From: Scedosporium boydii | Taxonomy: Eukaryota > Ascomycota > Sordariomycetes > Microascales > Microascaceae | DNA length: 64,000 nucleotides | Direction: 5' to 3' | Assembly: GCA_002221725.1 (NCBI GenBank) | Contig: NJFT01000123.1 | Span: 51,525 to 115,524 of the forward strand | Part shown: in pieces, positions 33,759 to 44,500 of the stretch | How the letters are laid out: every line of letters starts with the position of its first letter | How positions within the stretch are numbered: position 1 is the first letter of the stretch | Notes under the pieces: generated by a model | Database searches by the model: none | The model's input: the letters and a program-made list of their open reading frames with translations, nothing else | What the model was told of the DNA's origin: nothing | Position numbers and translations under genes: made by a program

Positions 33759-36163
33759 CTTGGATCCTGGGGCTATACTCTATGCCTCCAGATACCCGCA
33801 TTCACTAGGGAAAATGCATCCAGGTTGCAGATATACCGTCCTGATGGGGTTCTTGAGATGAGCTGGAAGCTCACTACCAACTCTGGCTCCTTGTGGGGCG
33901 GTCTCCATTACATCATATAGTGTATAATTGCATGTTATGCGTTGCTGGTGAAATGTATAAATAGACGTAAAAGCCTCACGTGCTCCAGCCGAAAAGCTCA
34001 TGCCAAGCAACTGCCCATCAAGGTGCGATATCGGCAACGCCATGTTCCATGGAGGGGACGGCTCTAATACTTCGTACATCGTACTAGCATGGTGGGCTCG
34101 CTGAGAACTCAGCACAGCAGTGAGGACTCATGGCGAGAGACCCCCACCTGGTACGACCATCATTTATGTTTTTGACAACAGCCGCCTGCCGAGATCCTTC
34201 ATCTCCACTTGCTAATGCTCTCATCCTTTCTCAAGCCACCTTGGCGATTTATTGACAATCTATGTGCGCCCCCTCGCGAGGAGGGCGAAAGCATGGGTTG
34301 GAATTGATTTCCCTGCCCGTCAGGAACGGGCTATAGATGGGATACGAGTCACATCGGTTGACATTGGCTGAACGCCACCTACCCTGAACCATGAGAAGGA
34401 TTCTCATCCCGCAAAAAATGGGGTCCTCAGATAGAGGGCCTGTGACAAACCGGTTGCCTAATTGGGGCTTTTAAGGCCAATAAAAACCCCGCGGAGACGA
34501 TCAGGTCGTGGATAGCTCACAAGAGTTTGGAGGGCTATAGGACGAGGATCTACCAGTGGACTTTATTGTGGATGGTGGCTCGCTTCAACAAGGGCCAAGG
34601 TGTGTGGGTCGCTTGGGGGCAATCGCACATTGTGACTGGGATGAGTCCTCCACATCGAGAGTCGTGTACCTTGCTGCAGTCGGTGGAGTGGAGCTCGCAT
34701 CACCGAGCTCCGAGCTTCCGAGCTCATGCGAGAAAAAATTCTTTCGTTCCGTTCCGTCACAGGATCAGGAAGTCAAGCGAACAGAAGGAGAACCTTGGGG
34801 GAGTCGAAAGTTAGGACCCGCCTCCCACGTCGATTCCATAAACTAAGTTTGAAGAGAGTAATGGGGGCCGCCAGTGCCACCGATGGGCTCAAAGGTGAGC
34901 TCCAGACCAGGGGCCCCCAAAGTAAGAACAGAAAAAGGGAACTTCCATGTGCCCAATCCCGGATAAGATCTGATCTGTGCTGTAACGTACTGTACCTCGC
35001 TCCCACACAACGCACCACACGATACTCCTTCGCACGCAAAGTTATTTCAAACGCGTAAAGTGCCACCAGAGGCAATCAAGACATGCCGAAGTAATAATAA
35101 CGTGGGTGGCCTTTTCCAGCAGCAGCGATTGGAGGGTTCGGTGAAAGGTTGGGGTGGGCCAATGTTGGAACGTTGAAGTGTGTGGGCAATTTTTTTCCAG
35201 GTCGGCTCCCGACAATGGAGCAGCATTCTGGGGCTGGACCACTCCGAAGCCAATCAGATGCGGTGCCACTCCACCCGGCTTATCCTGGATGATGCTGGTT
35301 AATCTTATCAATCTGATCAATCAGTCGAGGACCCCCCAACCCGATCACGTCCCCGTCGTCGTTCCCTGTTGACTCCTTGATCGGAGCCTCTTGTTCGAGA
35401 TACAATTACATCCAACACCCCAATTTTGAAATGAAATTCCATCAATGCCTTTGGTCGAACTCATCGTCGTCAACTTCGTTTATGCTTGCATTGTGCCGGT
35501 CCATATTCCGCGTTGCGTCAGCCCAATTCGGAGCTTGGAGAGAGCATTGAAGCTGTCAGATTATCGACCCATCGATCCATCTGCGGTGACAGAACCAAGA
35601 CTTTGAGGGCTAAGTTTGAAAGACGGGCTTGAGACCACTTCGGCACAAGCCAGAATTTTCTTCCCCCACAACTGAGCTGACCTTCTTGCTCGGACTTCTC
35701 GCTCAACCATTAAATACTCTTTTCTTTCCTTCCGACCTTTGGGTCCTTGCTGTTTGGTTTCGTCTCTTTTTCGTTACCACCACCCCAACACTTGTCATCA
35801 CCGAAATACCCTAGCCGTTTGACTCAAGAAGAGGATAACGGGCCCTGTCGTCTATTCGGCTGTCATCTCTCATTTTCTTTAACCCCGAACGGGTCTTGAC
35901 GTGCCATCCAAGACCTTACCTGGATTGTACAGCCACATCTGCCCATATATCCCATACCGACGTGCTTACGCCCGCCACAAGCACTCAGACCACGGGAAGA
36001 AGACCACGGGAAGAAAAAAAGAAGAGAAATATCAAATACATCAATATTTACCCCCCGTTTGCGACGGGGTCTTAAGTGCATGAAGACCGAATTCTGTGGC
36101 GAATCGGAGGCGGGTGTTGACCTTTGGGGGCTCTCTGCAAAAGCAGTGGGGAGAACCACCACA
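33759..36163. promoter_or_regulatory. Divergent COG2/HapX promoter region
   Basis: A 2.4-kb region. It holds a TACTTCGTA motif at 34068-34076, a CCAAT box at 35250-35254 and several GATAA/TTATC elements (about 34963, 35280, 35305, 35563, 35833). The pair near 35305-35320 comes close to the SreA-type ATCWGATAA site but has extra bases between its halves. HapX is known to be under GATA-factor (SreA) iron control in other fungi. Binding here is inference. The 5' leader before 36164 is CT-rich. Confidence 0.45.
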
Positions 36164-38194
36164 ATGGCTGCGGCATTCTCCGACAACACCGCCCACACAC
36201 GCCCACCACAGGCCAAGATTGAGCCGAGCCCCCGAAACCCCTCACTTAATGGCGGTCCACCCCAGCAAAACCTTTCTCAGGCCACTATTACCACCGCCAC
36301 CACCGCTCCAAACCACAATATTTCACAACCTCCTCCTGTCAAACCCAACCGAACACTTTCGACAGGACTCCTCCCGCGGGTATCCATCCGACCAAGTCCG
36401 CTAACTTCGGCTTGTTCTTCGCCGACAACTGCATCGCCGTCCAATGCACGCATTAACAAAATGTCGATGGCCTCTGTCGTAAGCCCGGATCCGACGCCTC
36501 CGCCGCAGCTCATTCCGAAGGTCTCCATGACTACGAAGGAATGGGTGGTGCCCCCGAGACCTAAACCCGGAAGGAAGCCCGCCACGGATACCCCGCCGAC
36601 GAAGAGGAAGGCCCAGAACCGCGCTGCGCAACGAGCATTTCGGGAGCGCCGTGCCGCCCGCGTCGGCGAGCTCGAAGAGCAGCTCGAGGAGCAACGGGAA
36701 GAACGTGACAAGACTGAGCGCGAGCTCAAGGAGAAGATCCGAGTTCTCGAACTTGATCTCCAATCTTTCCGTTCGAAATGCTCTCTACTCGAGAATCTCC
36801 TGGAGCGCGAGCGACAGGAGCGTATCCGTGTCGAGAGCGAGGCAGAAACGCTCCGCCGGCGATCAGAATCCACTTTCTCTAATAACCACAACCGCGGCAA
36901 TAATCTCCCCAGCATCCAGCACACGTCGAGATTCATGGCCGGTGGCACCATTCCATATAACGAAACTTCCCAAATGCAACTCGCGTCTGTCAGCTCACCG
37001 AGTGAGAGCCGACCCGTTGCGCGGACGGCCATGCAGGCCTTTGCCATTTCGCAAATCATCTCCCCTCCCGATCCTTCAGACCCTCTCAGCAACCCCACGG
37101 ACCTTACCTGCGGAAACTGTCAGCCTGATGGTCCCTGTGCCTGCGTAGAGGAGGCGCTACGATCTGTGCAGGAACCGACCTGCGGAAAATGTGCCCTCGG
37201 CACAACCTGCCAGTGCATGGAGGAGACCCTTCAGAATCTCGACGCTTCATCTCTTCCACCGCCGCCACCACAACAACAACAACCTAAGCGATCTTCTTCG
37301 CCGTCTAACTCTGGGCCTTCGGGTAAGCGTTTGCGCGCGGCTCCCTCGGCAACACCGGTTACTTCTATCGAGACGGATTTTACAAACGCCTTCAAGAAGA
37401 AGGAACCTTTAGAACCCGCAATCAATAGGCCATCTCAGCTGCCTAGCCAACTATCAATAGATTTTACGCCTAGGATTACTATCCCTCCTAGGGATTCATG
37501 TGGTTTCTGCGAGGACGGGACGTATTGCGTATGTGCGGAGGCCGCCATTTCAGGCTCTTCCCTGGGTGAGAGCAATGACTCTTCGAGCTCTCTCCCCTCC
37601 ATTTTCTCCCAGGAAAGCCAGGTGACGCAACCGACGCAAGGTCTGTCGCCTCCCCCTGAGCCCGAGACTCTACTGCCGCCCATGGCGATGGAGGTCACCT
37701 CGACTGGCGCTATCAAGCTGCGCCAGAGGCAAAAACTTCCGAGCAGCGCTTCGACGACTTCGTCGAAGTGCGGACCTGGAGGACCTGGCACTTGTGCGCA
37801 ATGTTTGGCCGACCCGCTGTCTGGGCTGTTTTGTAGGACACTTGCAGCTATTAACAGCGCAGGCAAGTCCAAGAACGGCGGCGGCTGCTGCGGCGGTGCC
37901 GGTCCCGGTGGTGGCTGTTGCAAGTCGAATAGCAACGGCGGCGGCACCGGCAATGCCACCACCAAGAGTCAACCTATCGCCATTAGCTGTGCCGATACCT
38001 ACAAGACGCTCGCGAGCCACCGTAACTTTGACCAAGCGTTCGATGAGATTGGAACCTGGCTTCCCAAGTTGAAGGTTGTCAAGCGCCAAGATGAAAGCAC
38101 GCCTCCAGGAAGGCCGGCCGTGGAGATTGATGCGGCTAGTATCATGACGACGCTCAAGTTTCTAGATGTTAGGTTCCGCGCCAACAAGCAGTAA
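36164..38194 (+). CDS. HAPX: Iron-regulatory bZIP factor HapX
   Basis: A single exon of 676 residues. Residues about 125-139 (KEWVVPPRPKPGRKP) form the Hap4-like motif that docks to the CCAAT-binding complex. A bZIP basic region follows at 147-165 (KRKAQNRAAQRAFRERR), then a leucine-zipper coiled coil to about 232. Cys-rich clusters follow at 316-327 (CGNC..CAC), 340-351 (CGKC..CQC), 446-457 (CGFC..CVC) and 536-557 (CGPG..CAQC..FC), with a further double-CC patch at 575-586. These bind Fe-S or iron and switch the factor from repressor of iron-using genes to activator of iron storage. The C-terminus (about 608-676) is a conserved helical domain. The ATG at 36164 has a good ACAATGG context; an ATG at 36059 is in frame but the added sequence looks like leader. 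Loss usually gives poor growth under iron starvation. Confidence 0.95.
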   Translation: MAAAFSDNTAHTRPPQAKIEPSPRNPSLNGGPPQQNLSQATITTATTAPNHNISQPPPVKPNRTLSTGLLPRVSIRPSPLTSACSSPTTASPSNARINKMSMASVVSPDPTPPPQLIPKVSMTTKEWVVPPRPKPGRKPATDTPPTKRKAQNRAAQRAFRERRAARVGELEEQLEEQREERDKTERELKEKIRVLELDLQSFRSKCSLLENLLERERQERIRVESEAETLRRRSESTFSNNHNRGNNLPSIQHTSRFMAGGTIPYNETSQMQLASVSSPSESRPVARTAMQAFAISQIISPPDPSDPLSNPTDLTCGNCQPDGPCACVEEALRSVQEPTCGKCALGTTCQCMEETLQNLDASSLPPPPPQQQQPKRSSSPSNSGPSGKRLRAAPSATPVTSIETDFTNAFKKKEPLEPAINRPSQLPSQLSIDFTPRITIPPRDSCGFCEDGTYCVCAEAAISGSSLGESNDSSSSLPSIFSQESQVTQPTQGLSPPPEPETLLPPMAMEVTSTGAIKLRQRQKLPSSASTTSSKCGPGGPGTCAQCLADPLSGLFCRTLAAINSAGKSKNGGGCCGGAGPGGGCCKSNSNGGGTGNATTKSQPIAISCADTYKTLASHRNFDQAFDEIGTWLPKLKVVKRQDESTPPGRPAVEIDAASIMTTLKFLDVRFRANKQ

Positions 38195-41100
38195 GCGGCG
38201 CAACCGGCAAGGAGGTGGCGAAGGGGTGCTGGAGGGTGTTTGCTTTTCAAGGGAATCGGGTTGACGGGGGCATGCTTTGGGTCGGGTCATAGAAAAGTTA
38301 CTGCAGAGTTTTTGATAGCATTTCGTGTTTCTTTCTTTTTTGTTTTCATTTTACGGGTTCGGTGGGCTGGCGGCGGTGCATGATGTGGCTATTGTCACTT
38401 GAAGAAAGATTATCAAAACGCCCTTACAGCTGAGAGCGTGGTCTGGTGTCTCAGCGAAGGGTTTAACTATATAGGCATTACAATATGTATAAACGGGAGC
38501 ACTTGGTGCTGCTCTTGTGTATGAAGCTTGTGGACATTGAATGTATACCTTTTGTTTTGTACATCCTTGATCTTCCTGTTAAATCCCTCGCCCTCGAGCT
38601 ATTACTATTTCTTCCGCGGCCGACGCGTGAGCATGATCGTACTTCAGGAGGTGTGGCCTATAACAAAACTCATCACGTCTTCCTACGTCATCTTTGCTCC
38701 TCTTCAGCTCTGTCCGTGGGAATAAGCATAGCCGTTATAAAATGCTACCTTATTTCGCACAGCTAGCTGATCATGCACATAATCCTTGATACATAGTGTA
38801 GATGTGTCTTCTTGTGTAGCCACAGAGGGGGGGGGTCCCAAATATATTCTCTACAGGCGTCGATGTAGGAGGTTAGGTGAGGGTCTCCATAGACGGGAGA
38901 ACACATGGCCGTCAGCCGTACCTACAGTAGCGCCGTGGCTATTGGGGGTGTGGGCCAGCAATGCGTTCTCCAGAACACGAGAGCGAGTAGAGGTGACACG
39001 GCACGATGGGGATAGCTTATATGGCAGTTGAGGTTGTGTGCAATGGGCAGTGCTAGGCTTGGTGACATGGCAGAGGATGTGACGGCTGCCCGGGAATACC
39101 GAGCTTACATAGAGGACATGCTGCTGAGAGATTGGGCGAAGCATAAGCGGGTGAAGGAAAGAAGGACTGAAGCTGGTCTCGAGGATATACGGAGCGGGGC
39201 TCTCTTCTTGTGCCCACTCTCTGGGCTGAAGTTTACACATCTCTCTGATGAACTGCAGCCTGGCCGAGATCATGGTACGACTCGAGTTGTTGACGCCCAG
39301 CACATCTCCCATAAACGGCCATTAGGAACGAAGCAGTAAAGGCAATTTCCAGGTGGCCAGGTCACTTGACCCAACTGTCGAGATGCCAGGAAATGCCTTT
39401 GGGCCGGTACGACGGTGAGCTGTAGGCGGGCTCTCTTTCTCTTCCCATCTCTCTCCAATCATCAGGGAGATCCCGGGAGAGATCTCGGCGGGGCTGTGTC
39501 GATGAGCTGAAATCGTCTAGCATCCCAACGGGTATCTCAACGGAAGAAAGGACCGCACCAACAGCTCCCGGATCCATGGGATCCTCATCGATCCGACCCG
39601 CAGAAGGGCAATACACACGTGATGGATTTCCTAAAAACCATCGCACGACGATTTTTGGGGGTGTGGGTTAATCTTGCCAAGTCCGAGTTATTTGCAGTTA
39701 TTTGTCGAGAGGGTGAGACAAGAGAAGGGTGTTCGCTTCATTTACAAGACTCTACTGGCCAGCTATGCGGTCCGCCCAGGTCCAGACTCAGGCGTTGCGG
39801 TCGCGGTTGAGGCGAGTGAAGAGAGAAAGAGGGAAAAGGTGGTGGGGGAGATTGGAAAAATAGGACAGGCATGATTGGATGCTGCCTGTGTGAGTTGGCG
39901 GGCAGGCGTGGACGATGGAGATTGGACGGTCTTTCGTATGGGTCTCGCCTGGGTTGGCGGATGGGGTAGCTTAGCCGGGCTGGGTCCTTGTCTTGTCAAG
40001 CCGCCACTGGACGTGGTTTTGTCCCCTGCCATGCAAGGACAACTCAGAGGAGCCGGGAGGCCGGGCCTCGGTGGCAACGCTTCGTTTTTTCTCCTTCGTC
40101 TTGTCTCAGCTTCTCCAGAGAGGCGAGAGAGGAGAGGGAGTAGAGGAGAGTAGGCATCGTCATCCTTCACGGATGTTTCCCACTTTGCTTTATAATAGAG
40201 ACTTGATCAGACCAAGAAGCCCAGGCGGTGATGTACCCCGCAACCATCACAGAGATCGGAGCCAGTCAGGATCTTGATCTTCTTCTGGTCTTTACGAACC
40301 TTCGTCTTGCCAGGCTGCCGGGTCTCGCTCACCTTGTACTGTCAAGCAATTAGAATGCCATCGAATATCAAACCATGGAACCAAACTGATACGTACCGGC
40401 ATGAAATGGACAATTCGATCGCTCCCTTCATTCCCATTTAATTGCCCTGCATCATCGATACGCCGGAATAGTGTAGAAAAGGGTAGTGGCGTGCGACTTG
40501 CCAACTCATTTGATGCCCTTGCTGCTTGACGCTGGCATATAATTCCGACTGCTAATGGGCCCTAGCTGCAGCCAGCACAGCAGCTCATCTGTCGTATCGT
40601 CGCAACATGCTTGGACCTTGAACTGTGCTGTCTTACAATTGTACTTCCCTTCTTCGGTTCTTCAGTTCTTATTTGGGAGCATCGCCAGCGACATGGGCGG
40701 GGGAGGTACCTCGTACGCTGTAACTTGCTGGTCTGGTACATATGAAGTACAACACGACAATCCCAACTCGCTCTTGTCGCCTTGGCTCTCGAACTACATC
40801 TACATGCAGATCTCTCTTCTCGTCCATTTCTCTGCCCTCACCGAAATATTCTATTCTTCTTTTTTTTCTCCTTGACCCCAGTAATTGTCCTAGTGGGGTT
40901 TAGACAACTGACATGAACGACTTGTTCTTGCACCTTTTGTGCCAACTCTCTCCCTCCTGCTGGCTCACCTGAGCCAGGCCAACCTCTCTACCCCTCAGTG
41001 CTTCCACGTCCGCTTCCTGCCCTGACGCCCCAATCCCGGTCCCTTCCCCTCCCCACAGAGCGACTGGGGGGCAGGAATCCGAATACCCCAGCACTCAGGT

Positions 41101-41500
41101 TACCCAGCTTTGTGCTCCACTAACAAAACATTCTCGAGCCCAACGCCTTTTCTGCCTTCTTGGCCCCCCCCTTTCTTCAATCCTTTCCCGAAAGCTGGTA
41201 TGCTCTCAATCAAGCGCATATAACCTTTCGGTTGACGCCGTTGATCAACTGCTCCTTCGCGCCAGGAGAGCTAAACCTTATCCTCTAGCTTCGGGCCTCT
41301 AGCGCAAGGCACACTCCCAACATCACGCCGCTCCCCACCACTTACTACTCCATGGGCGCATTATGATTTCGATGCAGCGTTCATTGTCCTCGCCCGTCTG
41401 CATTCAGTCGTCCTCGCGTACGTTTGATAGAAGAGACGGATTGGATTTCTTGCAATCCTGGCCAGACCAAAGGGAACTGTAATATGCTGATTCGAGCTCG
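38195..41500. other. Gene-poor 3.3-kb spacer
   Basis: Between two + strand genes. HapX 3' UTR at the left and a CT-rich leader or promoter for the giant gene at the right (41150-41500). Intervening ORFs such as 38851-39312 (-) and 39763-40170 (-) have low-complexity or random composition. A short upstream non-coding exon of the giant gene is possible but cannot be fixed by eye. Confidence 0.5.
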
Positions 41501-44500
41501 ATGCCTGTAGAGCCTACCGACGCGTCGAACTCTGGACCTCAAGCTGCTAGATCGCCCACCCCGCCACTGATCGACGATACTCTCGGTGCTGTCGATGCGC
41601 CGCGGCGGTCGCAACCGCGATTCGGGTCGCGGAGCCCGAGCCGTGCGCCGTCCGACACTATCACCGCTACCGCAGCCCCTCCCTCGACGACACGCCGGAG
41701 CGATGATGGCTCGAAGAGACCTCTCTCCCTCCAGCCCCCGACCCCTTCGACTACTTCCTGGCGGCCCATTATAGCCCAACCCGCCATTCCCCCTCGCCCG
41801 TCCACTCCACCGTCCCAAGAACCTCCCATGCCTGCCGAGACACCAGACTCGGTCCCCGACGACCACGACCGAGAAAACGCGCCACCATCTCTTGCGAGCA
41901 CCCTCCTACCCGATCTATCTCTCTACACAAACCCCGATCCTGTCCCAGACAATGATACGACCACCTTGGAAGAGCTTGCCCATCTAGTGAGGCTAAGCAA
42001 ATATCAGGAGCGCAAGCGCGCAAACACTAGGATAAGGCTGCAAAGGAGTTTGATATCTGCGGCTCTCTCCGCAAGGCTGACGCGCTGCGGGGAGATGGCG
42101 CATAGGAACCTGGTGGACTGCTTCCGGACCGATGATAAGAAGACTTTTGCGACCCTATACAATGCCATCCATGACGTGAGAAAGAGTTGTGACGAGCTGC
42201 GGCGGTACACCCTATTGGAACCCGAGATGGACTCCCTCAACTCATCTGCATTCAACTCTGCCGAGAATCTGAGTGCTACTAACAACCCCGTTCCAGATCC
42301 TGGTGCCCCCAGCTCTCTTGTCCCGTTTTTGAATGACATCTCCGCTTCAGCCCGGGAAGTTTTCATGAATTTCTTGACCCAGATCCGAGCGAACCAGGAT
42401 TTCTTAGCCGCGAGATTATGCTCTCTCTCTAGCTCTGAACTGACAGCTCTCACAAGCTTCCACCAGGGGTTGGAACCCATCGAATCTGTGCTGCCCTCCC
42501 ATCTTAGTCGACCTCCTGCGCCCCGTGGAAACACAAGTACTGCGAACCGTAACCCCGCTCATACCACGAATACAATCGGCCGCCTGCTCTCGTTCCAAAG
42601 GCACGATCCCCTTTCCGCCCTGATCCATACTTGTTTCGCGAACTCTGCTGGCCCTGATAGCGCCGAGGATAGGAGGAGGACCCAGATTTGGGCCGCCGCG
42701 TGCTCAAGACTCATCTCTGAAGCCAAGTCCGGTTTGGAACCTTTCTTGCTTTCTGTTTTGAATACCTGGTCGTCTATGCGGGACTGGTCCGGGAGGTCCA
42801 ACATGGAGTGGTATCTCATGAAGATTCTAGAGGATGGTGCTTTTTTGCTTGCTCGCGCCGAAGACCAACATGGGACGAGGTTCCACATCTCCGGGTGGGC
42901 GCGTGAAGGGAACACAGCGGCCGAGGATTTTTACCAGCGAGCCGTGGGTGATCTTTTTGCAGTAGTCGACGATGATGATGCCACAGGGATTCCAGAAGGC
43001 TTCCTGGAACTAGGAAACGAGATCATCAAGCAGCTGGATCCCCAGCTTGCGGACAGCACCAGGAGATTTTTGGTTTGTAAATGGCTCTTCCAGACTTTCC
43101 TTCTCCGTGCCGTCATCCATCCAGAGAGCCATGGCATGATGGCAGAGTACCACATCACCGAATATGGACGGCAAAAGATCCTGTGGCAGGTGGCTATGAG
43201 AGCTATGCAGTATGTCGCCGAGTTTTCGTCCTGGACCAAGAAGGCCCCGCTCTCCATCCCTTCCAAGATCCAAATGCACATCGAAAACATCTTCAACAAG
43301 CTCCGTGGCTCACGTTCCTATACCCCTGCTGCCAAGCTATTGCCCGCCCGGTCTGTGACTTCGCTCAGGGAGACGGTGGAAGTCCACCCTTACCTGGTCA
43401 TCAGCCCTGCGGACCTGCTAACCATGGTCAACGCCTTGTATCCTGAGCAACGGCCACAGTCTCGTGCTTCGAGTAGCTTTCGATCTGGGGCGCCATCCAT
43501 CTCTGGTTTCTCTACCATTTCCCAGCCTGTCTCGATAGCGTCTCGCAATAACACTGGCAACAACAATAATAACAGCAACAACATCAGCAGCAGCTTTGAT
43601 ACTGCATCCGTTCTCAGCAACAGTGTATCTTCCGTAATGAGTGATGCCGCTAGCTCCAGGGAACCATCGAGCCTTGACCAGCGGACGGGGACTCCTCTGC
43701 GCTACACCCCACCGGTAGCCGATCCTCTCAACTCTAATCGAACAAGCACCTACGAGGACGACGGATACCGGCTGAGGCTAGCCTTGCATGAGATGTCACA
43801 AGCATTAGGGCTTGAAGTCATGAATGGATCCTGCCACCCTTGCGCTGAGCGATGGGCCGTTTTGTTCATCTCGTCCGATGGAAGCCGCCTTTCCTCCCAG
43901 ATGACATTTGATCCTGATGATGATCCTGACGAGGATGAAAGCTCTTCTACCACGGATACCGACGAGGATGATGATGAAGAAGGACTTGAGCTCGACAAGG
44001 AATATTCTCAGCTCAGGGATTCCATTATCAAATTAGTTCAAGATTACGAGATCCCTCGAACCATGGCTCCAGAAGGAAGCAGGACTCAGCTTAGCAACCG
44101 CGCCACAGGAATCAAGAAGTACCGGCACAAGAACAAGATCATCACATCGGAGAATTCTACTCGTAGCCGAAACCCCTATTACCAACGGAGCGAGAGCACA
44201 GACGCCCAAGCAAGCTCTCTCGAGGCGGATGGTGCTGCCGGGCCACTTGGGAACTCTGAAGCTGAAGACCAAGAATCCTCAACTCTAGTGGCCATGCTTA
44301 AGGCTGCCTCTTCTCAGTCGAAGGCCCAATCTGATTTCGTGTCTGCGCACTTATACTGGAAGACTCTTCAGCAGCTCAGCTCACTAAAGTCCCCAAGTCT
44401 CCGCCAAAACGGTTTCGCCCATCTCCTTAACATTTTCTCTTGGGGCCCCAAGGACTCCATCCGCCGGTCGGCTGCTGCTATTGAGGATTACGACGCTTGG

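Noticed and set aside
36277..37098. 273-residue - strand ORF
   Set aside because: Antisense to HapX; Ser/Arg-rich composition is a mirror of the HapX basic and coiled-coil regions.
38851..39312. 153-residue - strand ORF
   Set aside because: Lacks any domain, has irregular composition and is interrupted by splice-poor sequence on both sides.
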